This document shows positions 6,274-10,964 of a stretch of 10,964 nt of DNA, piece after piece. The stretch is from NCBI GenBank assembly GCA_021734595.1, contig JAIPIO010000131.1, positions 1 through 10,964 on the forward strand. Direction: 5' to 3'. Position 1 is the first letter of the stretch. Every line of letters starts with the position of its first letter. The position numbers were made by a program, and so were the translations under genes. This stretch comes from Kiritimatiellales bacterium. Lineage in GTDB: Bacteria; Verrucomicrobiota; Kiritimatiellia; Kiritimatiellales; Pontiellaceae. The notes below the pieces were generated by a model that saw only the letters and a list, made by a program, of their open reading frames with translations, was not told the DNA's origin and ran no database searches.

Positions 6274-7440
6274 TTATTGCCCGTCCTCTATCCTGATAAA
6301 CTCATTAATCACCCGGAATTTCCCGTCGAAAGCGCGTGTGATCGTTTTGAATTTATCGATTGATTTATTATCCTTCTTGTTAGTCATCAGGACCACATTA
6401 ATCGTGGGTGGCCGTCGGCCTTCATAATAATGGTTAACCATGGCCTGGAAGCTTCGTGCCAAAGCATTTTCGTCGACATCGTGGATAATATAATCGGTAC
6501 AGAGCAGAAAGATGGTATCAGGTGTCTGCTTGATGGCGCAGGTCATCGCTCTCGCCCAGTTGATGAATTCCTTGCGCTTGCTACTGGCACCTGCGGGGAA
6601 AAAGGCCCGTACTTCCTTGTTACATCGGTAATCGTACATCCATGCCGGTGCATAAGCGGGTTGCCCGGCCGAGAGTTTCTCATCGCGTTTCAAATCCTTA
6701 AGCTTTTGTGAAAACTTCTTGCTGAAACCGGAACCATATGTCTGCCCCCCGGTTTTGGAACCCGTGTTAAGCGGTCCAATCCATTCGTTGAAACGCTGCT
6801 TGTTTTCCTTCGTTGCCAGAAACATCTTTGTTTCCATCGGCGTGGTATTGCCGCCCCAGTAGACAATCGGATACATCAGCACCGACCGGGGCATGAGGCC
6901 CACCATTTTTCTCATTTCCTTCTTGATGGTCTGGAATGCCCGACCTTTGGTTTTTGTGGTAGTGGCCGGCCCGGCATGCAGCATAAAAACCACTTTTTCC
7001 CCCGACGCGGTAAGGCCGAAAAAGTTGAACTCGGGCATTTTGAAACCCATCCCGACATTTCGCCCCAAACTCTCCAGATCCGTATCTTCGCGATCAACTC
7101 CGTCATTATCCAACCCATCCAGTTTGGACCTGTCCGGCAGAAAATAGGAGGCTCTGGTTTTCTGGGTGCTCATGCGGGTCTTTACGTTCGGGCGACGGTT
7201 TTTACGCTGGAGCTTCTTCACCTTGACCGGCATCTGCAGTTTGGGGCGCTCCAGTTTGGGACGCGGCGCGTTGTCGCCTTCGAACGCGGCTTCGGGCTTG
7301 TTGAGCCAGCGGACGGCGACGATCGAACCGGCGCTGATCAGCAGAACCAAATGGATCACAATGCTGATGAGTGCGGCCTCCGTGGAACACAACCGCGTCT
7401 TGCGTTTAAGCAGTTTGCTTTTAACCGGATCTTTACGCAT
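6274..7440 (-). CDS. Membrane-anchored vWA-like protein with degenerate MIDAS (paralog B)
   Basis: This 388-residue protein has a basic cytoplasmic N-terminus (KSKLLKRKTR), one transmembrane anchor (about 22-45), a Pro/Lys/Arg-rich periplasmic stalk (about 50-90) and a short conserved block, MSTQKTRASYFLPD. From about 147 a von Willebrand A-like fold is suggested by strand-like segments in order: GEKVVFMLHAG, VLMYPIVYWGG, FLATKENKQRFNEWI, DTIFLLCTDY and INVVLMTN. True vWA domains have DxSxS in the first motif; here it is HAGPA (H155), so the metal site is probably lost. The N-terminal layout recalls TonB- or ExbD-like anchored proteins. Its partner gene lies 205 bases upstream and shares about 98 of the first 115 residues. 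An AAGGTGGG ribosome site lies about ten bases before the ATG. Function is unknown; a structural or protein-binding envelope role is likely. Confidence 0.75.
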   Translation of the reverse strand: MRKDPVKSKLLKRKTRLCSTEAALISIVIHLVLLISAGSIVAVRWLNKPEAAFEGDNAPRPKLERPKLQMPVKVKKLQRKNRRPNVKTRMSTQKTRASYFLPDRSKLDGLDNDGVDREDTDLESLGRNVGMGFKMPEFNFFGLTASGEKVVFMLHAGPATTTKTKGRAFQTIKKEMRKMVGLMPRSVLMYPIVYWGGNTTPMETKMFLATKENKQRFNEWIGPLNTGSKTGGQTYGSGFSKKFSQKLKDLKRDEKLSAGQPAYAPAWMYDYRCNKEVRAFFPAGASSKRKEFINWARAMTCAIKQTPDTIFLLCTDYIIHDVDENALARSFQAMVNHYYEGRRPPTINVVLMTNKKDNKSIDKFKTITRAFDGKFRVINEFIRIEDGQ

Positions 7441-7481
7441 TGCTAAAAATACCCACCTTCAAAAACCGGCTAAACGTACTA

Positions 7482-7497
7482 TTTGCAGAGATGCAAA
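7482..7497. promoter_or_regulatory. Inverted repeat TTTGCA-N4-TGCAAA before paralog B
   Basis: Six-base arms are separated by four bases, 42 bases upstream of the start at 7440. It sits beside ATAGTA, a sequence also found upstream of paralog A, which may mark the -10 region. It could be an operator half-pair or a 5' UTR hairpin. It is absent upstream of paralog A, so any control would be specific to this copy. The rest of the 205-base gap (7441-7645) shows no gene or clear terminator. Confidence 0.3.
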
Positions 7498-7645
7498 CGA
7501 AGCGCTTTTACAAGTAACTTTGAAGGGAAGACGAAGGCGGGTTTAACAGACCCGGAAAAACCGTTCAGGCCAAGGGCCAAGGAACCCTTTTACCTCCCTC
7601 AAGCGTCCCGTTTAGGGTTGTTCTGGCCGGCATTGCCGAGGTTTG

Positions 7646-8887
7646 CTATTGGCCGTATTGCAAGGCGTATTCGTCCATCTTCTGTTTTTCTTCGCTGGTC
7701 ATATATCTCCGAATGTCGGTGATGACCGAGCCTTGGCCCTTAAAGGCCTTGTAGATGGGGGCAAACTGGTTATTCAACACTTCCTGCGCTTTGTCCGCTC
7801 CGTTCTCTTTTACATTGGCCAACACCACGACATTGATGGATGGCCATGTTTTGCGGTCGGAGCCGTAGACTTCCGTACACATATACTGATAGCTGGCGGC
7901 CAGTTCAGCAGGGTTGCCCTTGTTCCCACTTCCCCAGCCATCGATATAGTTGGTAGTCAACAGGAAGATGGTGTCGGCCTTCTGGGTCAGTATGGCCCAT
8001 GCCACGCAGCGATTCCAATGCTTGTAACCCTTGTTTTCCGGCAGGTATCTTTGTTCCACATCTCTCGGGACTTCATAGGGATATGCCCATTTAATGGAAT
8101 AGAACGGCAGGTTATCAACCCGTGTAGGCCAGTTCTTTTTTGCAGCGTTTATTCGTTTGCCGGCATCCTTCCAGACAAAGTTGTGGGAGTACTCGCCTTC
8201 CAAAGGATTGACCGGCGCCATCCAGTCCATCACCTTCTGTTTGTTTTCAGGCGTGGCCAGCATCAGTTTGGGATCGATGGCATCGGTATCGCCGGCATAA
8301 TAACAGGCGACATTGAAAAGGGTGGTTCTCGGCAGGCCGTTGACCATGTCTTCGAGTCGCTTCCGGATCGTGTAGCCGGTCATGCGGGTGAGGGGGTTCT
8401 TGCCGATTGTGGCGGGACCGAAATGAACCACGAAGGCAATCTTTTCGCCTTTGGCCTTGGTGCCGAAAAAGTTTACCGTCGGCATCGTAAAACCAAGTCC
8501 GGACATGCTGCCGAGCCCCTTCAGTTCCCGTTCCCCGCGCTCCACCCCGTCGTTCCCCAGCCCATCCAGCTTTGCCTTGTCCGGCAGGAAGTAGGAGGCT
8601 CTGGTTTTCTGGGTGCTCATGCGCGTCTTGACGTTCGGGCGGCGGCTCTTCCGCTGAAGCTTCTTCACCGTGACCGGCATCTGCAGCTGGCGGCGCTCCA
8701 GCTTGGGGCGCTCGGTGTTGTCGCCTTCAAAGGCGACGTCGGGCTTGGTGAGCCAACGCACGGCGACGATCGACCCGGCGCTTATGATCAAAACCACATG
8801 GATGATAATGCTGATAAGCGCGGCCTCGGTGGAACACAGCCGCGTCTTGCGCTTAAGCAGTTTGCTTTTACCCGGATCTTTACTCAT
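7646..8887 (-). CDS. Membrane-anchored vWA-like protein with degenerate MIDAS (paralog A)
   Basis: This 413-residue protein has the same plan as its downstream paralog: basic N-terminus, one anchor (about 22-45), a charged stalk, MSTQKTRASYFLPD, then a vWA-like domain. Visible strand and helix segments are GEKIAFVVHFG, TLFNVACYYAG, MLATPENKQKVMDWM, ADTIFLLTTNY and INVVVLAN. ATPENKQ...W is characteristic of the vWA proteins of this bacterial group. The MIDAS position again has histidine (H155, HFGPA) instead of DxSxS. About 98 of the first 115 residues match the paralog by hand alignment, while later regions share only scattered motifs. Both proteins end in GQ. AGAGGGG lies about ten bases before the ATG. 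It is transcribed first of the pair, downstream of the dapL terminator, so it probably has its own promoter near 8930. Partner and function are unknown. Confidence 0.75.
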   Translation of the reverse strand: MSKDPGKSKLLKRKTRLCSTEAALISIIIHVVLIISAGSIVAVRWLTKPDVAFEGDNTERPKLERRQLQMPVTVKKLQRKSRRPNVKTRMSTQKTRASYFLPDKAKLDGLGNDGVERGERELKGLGSMSGLGFTMPTVNFFGTKAKGEKIAFVVHFGPATIGKNPLTRMTGYTIRKRLEDMVNGLPRTTLFNVACYYAGDTDAIDPKLMLATPENKQKVMDWMAPVNPLEGEYSHNFVWKDAGKRINAAKKNWPTRVDNLPFYSIKWAYPYEVPRDVEQRYLPENKGYKHWNRCVAWAILTQKADTIFLLTTNYIDGWGSGNKGNPAELAASYQYMCTEVYGSDRKTWPSINVVVLANVKENGADKAQEVLNNQFAPIYKAFKGQGSVITDIRRYMTSEEKQKMDEYALQYGQ

Positions 8888-8981
8888 TGCCTGAAATACC
8901 CCTCTAAAAAAACACCGGAACCTACTATGTTACAGCAATCCAACGAAAGGATATTTCACATTTAATGTGGGGCATGAAAAG

Positions 8982-9001
8982 AAGCGCCCCGCGGGGCGCT
9001 T
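8982..9001 (-). terminator. GC-rich intrinsic terminator after dapL
   Basis: A perfect 20-base palindrome (AAGCGCCCCG and its complement) lies 48 bases past the dapL stop. In the minus direction it is followed by CTTTTC, a short imperfect T-tract. Its place between dapL and the vWA-like gene fits a terminator. Efficiency is uncertain because the T-tract is weak. Confidence 0.72.
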
Positions 9002-9009
9002 TGGACACG

Positions 9010-9046
9010 TTTCCAATGGCTGGAAAAGGATTTCCAGGCTTTGGAA
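9010..9046. repeat. Two adjacent TTCCA/TGGAA palindromes downstream of dapL
   Basis: TTTCCA-ATGGC-TGGAAA (9010-9026) and TTCCA-GGCTT-TGGAA (9032-9046) stand five bases apart, between the dapL stop and its terminator. Both have five-base centres that do not pair. They are non-coding members of the same family found inside the C92 and cysteine-cluster genes. Confidence 0.85.
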
Positions 9047-9048
9047 TG

Positions 9049-10269
9049 TCAGAATTTCAACTCGGCGCTCTTCAGGCGGGCGGCGAGCTCGTTGAGTACG
9101 CGCTCGTCGTCGGCATCGCCGGCGGATTCGAAGACGGCCCCGAAGCGGATAAACGCCCCGGTGTTGTCCCACGGCACGGTGGAGATCCCGCAGTTTTCAA
9201 TCAGATGCAGCGACGCCTCCTCCGCATTGGCAAATTCCACATCCCCCGCCCCTGTCGGCGCCTTGACATAGAGGTAGAAGGTTCCGCCGGGCATCTTGGC
9301 ATCGAACCCGACGTCCCGCAGGATTTCGACCATGCGGCGCAGGCGTTTTTCGTAGTGCCCGCAGATCTCCTCGGCGAGGCGCATATCGGCGATCCCGGCG
9401 CAGGCGGCCAGTTGGATGGCCTTGAACTGGCCGCTGTCGCAATTGTCCTTGATGGTTGCCAGCGCATCGACCGCCCAGCTTGCGCCGCAGAAAAAGGCCA
9501 GGCGCCACCCGGTCATGTTGTAGGCTTTGCTCATGGAATGCAGTTCCAGACAGCACGCCTTCGCGCCGGGGCGCTGCAGAATCGATTTGCGCTCGCCGTC
9601 GTAGACCAGCGTCGCATACGGCGCGTCCTGCACCACCAGGATGCTGTGCTTCTGCGCGAAGGCGATCAGTTCGTCATAGAATTCATCCGTGGCCACCGCG
9701 CCGGTCGGGTTGTTGGGATAGTTGATGTAGAAGAGCTTGCAGCGCTCCGCCAGCGCAGGATCGATTTTTCCGAGGTCCGGCAGAAACGCGTTTTCCTCCA
9801 GCAGCGGAATATCAACCACGTCGCCGCCGAGATATTTGGTGTGCGTCGCCATCACCGGATAGCCGGGCACGGTCTGGAAGATGACGTCGCCGGGATTGAC
9901 GAATGCCAGCGGCAGCATGGCCAGGGCCGGCTTGGTGCCGATGCTGTGGTTGATTTCGGTGGCAGGATCGAGCTCGACCCCGAAAAACTCCTGCATGTAG
10001 CGCGCCGCAGCGGCCTTGAATTCCGGAATGCCGTTGTCGGAATAGCCCCGGTTTCCCGGCTTATCGACTTCTACCTTCAGCGCCTCGCGAATGGGTTCCG
10101 GCGCCATCCGATCAGGCTCCCCCACCCCGAAATCAATGATTTCCAGACCGGGGTTCCGCTTGCGGGCCGCCGCTTTGGCGCGTTTGATCTTCTCGAACTT
10201 GTAAATCTCGGTGGACTTGCCAAATTTCGTTCCGCCGATCCGGTCGGCAAACAGCAGTTCATGGTTCAT
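9049..10269 (-). CDS. dapL: LL-diaminopimelate aminotransferase
   Basis: This 406-residue cytoplasmic PLP enzyme is a class I/II aminotransferase of the DapL group. It converts tetrahydrodipicolinate and glutamate to LL-diaminopimelate and 2-oxoglutarate, for lysine and peptidoglycan synthesis, bypassing the acylated intermediates of DapD/C/E. The DapL-like N-terminus FADRIGGTKFGKSTEIYKFEK is followed by FGVGEPDRM (47-55), GYSDNG (75-80), YPNNPTGA (184-191, with N187), the PLP-binding aspartate in VVQDAPY (D215), the Schiff-base lysine in SMSKAYNMTGWR (K248, with R256) and the carboxylate-binding arginine in FIRFGA (R375). Length and motifs are complete. GGGAG precedes the ATG at 10269. It follows the unknown gene at 10297 by 27 bases, with no terminator between, and ends at a hairpin. 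General aminotransferase is the fallback; DapL is favoured by the N-terminal signature. Confidence 0.9.
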   Translation of the reverse strand: MNHELLFADRIGGTKFGKSTEIYKFEKIKRAKAAARKRNPGLEIIDFGVGEPDRMAPEPIREALKVEVDKPGNRGYSDNGIPEFKAAAARYMQEFFGVELDPATEINHSIGTKPALAMLPLAFVNPGDVIFQTVPGYPVMATHTKYLGGDVVDIPLLEENAFLPDLGKIDPALAERCKLFYINYPNNPTGAVATDEFYDELIAFAQKHSILVVQDAPYATLVYDGERKSILQRPGAKACCLELHSMSKAYNMTGWRLAFFCGASWAVDALATIKDNCDSGQFKAIQLAACAGIADMRLAEEICGHYEKRLRRMVEILRDVGFDAKMPGGTFYLYVKAPTGAGDVEFANAEEASLHLIENCGISTVPWDNTGAFIRFGAVFESAGDADDERVLNELAARLKSAELKF

Positions 10270-10296
10270 CTTTAAATCTCCCTGTTAAAATTATCG

Positions 10297-10644
10297 TTAC
10301 AACTCATGCCATATCCTAGGGATGAGCTTATCAAGCTCGCGCGCAACCGTTTCCTGGGAAAAATCCCCCAGCGACAGTGAACGCGACGCGTTGACCATCA
10401 CGCCGTTCTCAATATCCGTATTCTCCCGGAACAGCCCGATAATCAGCTTTTCACTATGGATGTCGACCGCAAAGTAGACCAGGTCGGCAATCAGTCCGCT
10501 CGCAGACGGCATCTCCTTGGAGTAGGCAAACTGGAGGTTGCGCGCATACTGCCCGCGGATCGAAAACTGGTCCTCGACCGAACGATGCTTGTACCCGCGC
10601 CCGGTCATCTCCGCCTTGATTATTCCGCCTGTTACCTTGAACAT
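10297..10644 (-). CDS. Conserved-looking hypothetical protein, 115 residues
   Basis: I do not recognise this protein. It is soluble, without a signal peptide or membrane segment. It has a mixed alpha/beta-looking sequence: a basic start (MFKVTGGIIKAEMTGRGYKHR), a middle strand-like stretch (LIADLVYFAVDIHSEKLIIGLF) and an acidic/helical C-terminus ending WHEL. There are no cysteines and no evident catalytic motif. The frame extends upstream to 10791, but the start at 10644 is preferred because AAGGAG (10651-10656) lies six bases before it. The upstream extension also runs through a palindrome and repetitive intergenic DNA. It lies 27 bases before dapL on the same strand, so it is probably co-transcribed with it; a role in lysine or cell-wall metabolism is possible but unsupported. 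Confidence 0.7.
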   Translation of the reverse strand: MFKVTGGIIKAEMTGRGYKHRSVEDQFSIRGQYARNLQFAYSKEMPSASGLIADLVYFAVDIHSEKLIIGLFRENTDIENGVMVNASRSLSLGDFSQETVARELDKLIPRIWHEL

Positions 10645-10650
10645 CCCGCT

Positions 10651-10656
10651 CTCCTT
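10651..10656 (-). promoter_or_regulatory. Ribosome binding site that fixes the 115-residue start
   Basis: AAGGAG on the minus strand lies six bases before the ATG at 10644. It decides against the longer reading frame starting at 10791. Confidence 0.75.
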
Positions 10657-10664
10657 TAAAAGGG

Positions 10665-10679
10665 TTCCAATGATTGGAA
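10665..10679. repeat. TTCCAAT-ATTGGAA palindrome upstream of the 115-residue gene
   Basis: Seven-base arms flank a single centre base. It is the same core as the copy at 3739-3755. It lies just upstream of the ribosome site, where it may overlap a promoter: TTGACT on the minus strand (10692-10697) lies 16-17 bases from the palindrome's inner sequence. Confidence 0.85.
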
Positions 10680-10751
10680 AAGCGACCCGATAGTCAAGCG
10701 CAAACCGGATGCATGTTTCAACACGCACCCACTCGTCCCGCCGTAGAACCG

Positions 10752-10779
10752 CCGCGAAAAGGCACAGAAGACACAAAAA
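10752..10779. repeat. A-rich element resembling a widespread intergenic repeat
   Basis: The sequence CGCGAAAAGGCACAGAAG and the following ACACAAAAA resemble, from memory, a short sequence often seen scattered between genes in environmental bacterial genomes (its complement reads like TTTGTGTCTTCTGTGCC). Only one copy lies here, so repeat status is not shown by this window. Confidence 0.3.
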
Positions 10780-10808
10780 CGGCCGAAGCAATCCTCAACC
10801 TGCTGGAG

Positions 10809-10828
10809 GGACATTGTCCCCAATGTCC
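10809..10828. repeat. Hairpin GGACATTG-N4-CAATGTCC next to the CRISPR end
   Basis: Eight-base perfect arms flank TCCC, with a second nested symmetry (GGGAC-ATT-GTCCC) shifted by one base. It is a REP-like hairpin, distinct from the TTCCAA family, 45 bases before the first CRISPR repeat. No T-tract follows on either strand. The 228-base gap at 10645-10872 otherwise holds only the palindrome and A-rich element listed separately. Confidence 0.6.
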
Positions 10829-10872
10829 GGGTTTCAGACGGTGGCATCATCGCAAGCGATCTCGGAGGCCAT

Positions 10873-10964
10873 GTTTCAATCCACGCCCCCGCGCGGGGGG
10901 CGACGCGAGGCAAGCTCGGCAGACCCACAATTGATCCTGTTTCAATCCACGCCCCCGCGCGGGG
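10873..10964 (-). CRISPR. CRISPR array end, type I-C-like repeat, cut by window edge
   Basis: A 32-base repeat (10873-10904), a 34-base spacer (10905-10938) and a second repeat identical over its visible 26 bases (10939-10964) are present. The repeat starts GTTTCAATCCACGC, has a GC-rich hairpin centre (CCCCC-GCGC-GGGGG) and ends in CGAC. On the minus strand it reads GTCGC ... GTGGATTGAAAC, the classic form of type I-C repeats, with a spacer length usual for that type. In that family the ATTGAAAC end lies just before each spacer in the transcript, so the array should be read leftward. The left end here is therefore the leader-distal, oldest end. No cas gene lies in the window; leader and cas genes would be expected to the right. 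Confidence 0.88.

Noticed and set aside
7538..7554. Short inverted repeat CGGGT-N7-ACCCG between the paralogs
   Set aside because: Five-base arms with no T-tract in the direction of transcription; too weak to call a terminator.
7643..8965. Plus-strand open frame of 440 residues over paralog A
   Set aside because: It is a shadow of the minus-strand gene, which has the anchor, the paralog match and a ribosome site; the shadow matches no known family.
8957..8969. Inverted repeat CACAT-TTA-ATGTG upstream of paralog A
   Set aside because: Five-base AT-rich arms are easily expected by chance, and no promoter elements frame it clearly.
8965..10275. Plus-strand open frame of 436 residues over dapL
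   Set aside because: It is antisense to a full-length enzyme with all catalytic motifs; long shadow frames are expected in GC-rich coding DNA.
10715..10746. Possible degenerate CRISPR repeat starting GTTTCAACACGCACCC
   Set aside because: It matches only the first bases and is 158 bases from the first repeat, not a multiple of the 66-base unit. Noted only as a weak resemblance.
10645..10791. Upstream extension of the 115-residue gene
   Set aside because: The strong AAGGAG site before 10644 marks the start, and the extension runs through a palindrome and repeat-like DNA.
10656..10928. Minus-strand open frame of 90 residues containing RAGAWIET
   Set aside because: This peptide is the translation of a CRISPR repeat, and the rest reads through intergenic elements. 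It is not a gene.

Overview
The window looks like a chromosomal segment of a GC-rich, Gram-negative-type bacterium, most plausibly from the PVC superphylum and perhaps Kiritimatiellota. That placement is an inference. It rests on the lysine-rich histone-H1-like protein with a DUF2934-like tail, the LL-diaminopimelate aminotransferase (DapL) route, large membrane-anchored vWA-like paralogs, and many short TTCCAA-NNN-TTGGAA palindromes. No rRNA or tRNA gene is present to settle it.

Layout. Bases 1-2752 (+) are the tail of a metalloid-resistance operon: a CcdA/ArsG-type membrane protein cut by the left edge, an ACR3 arsenite exporter, and an ArsP/DUF318-type permease, all tightly spaced. A small cysteine-cluster protein follows (2815-3324, +). 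Convergent to it is a two-gene minus-strand operon (5687 to 3347): a CDP-alcohol phosphatidyltransferase overlapping a membrane-anchored permuted papain-like (C92, YiiX/YaeF-type) hydrolase. Divergent from that pair is the small histone-like gene (5876-6169, +), which ends at a strong terminator shared with the opposing strand.

Bases 6274-8887 (-) hold two paralogous membrane-anchored proteins whose periplasmic domains resemble von Willebrand A domains lacking the metal-binding motif. Their N-terminal halves are nearly identical and their C-terminal halves have diverged. Upstream of them, also on the minus strand, lie a 115-residue unknown protein (10644-10297) and dapL (10269-9049). These probably form one transcript that ends at a GC-rich hairpin. 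The right edge (10873-10964) is the end of a CRISPR array with a type I-C-like repeat. Its inferred transcription runs leftward, so the leader and any cas genes would lie beyond the window.

The most unusual signal is the palindrome family. About ten copies or decayed copies occur, in intergenic DNA and inside two genes. All six coding copies lie in the same frame, so each reads F/L-Q-x-L-E, although none of the three frames would introduce a stop. The best candidates for undescribed biology are this in-frame palindrome family and the tandem pseudo-vWA proteins. I did not find a clear new defence system.
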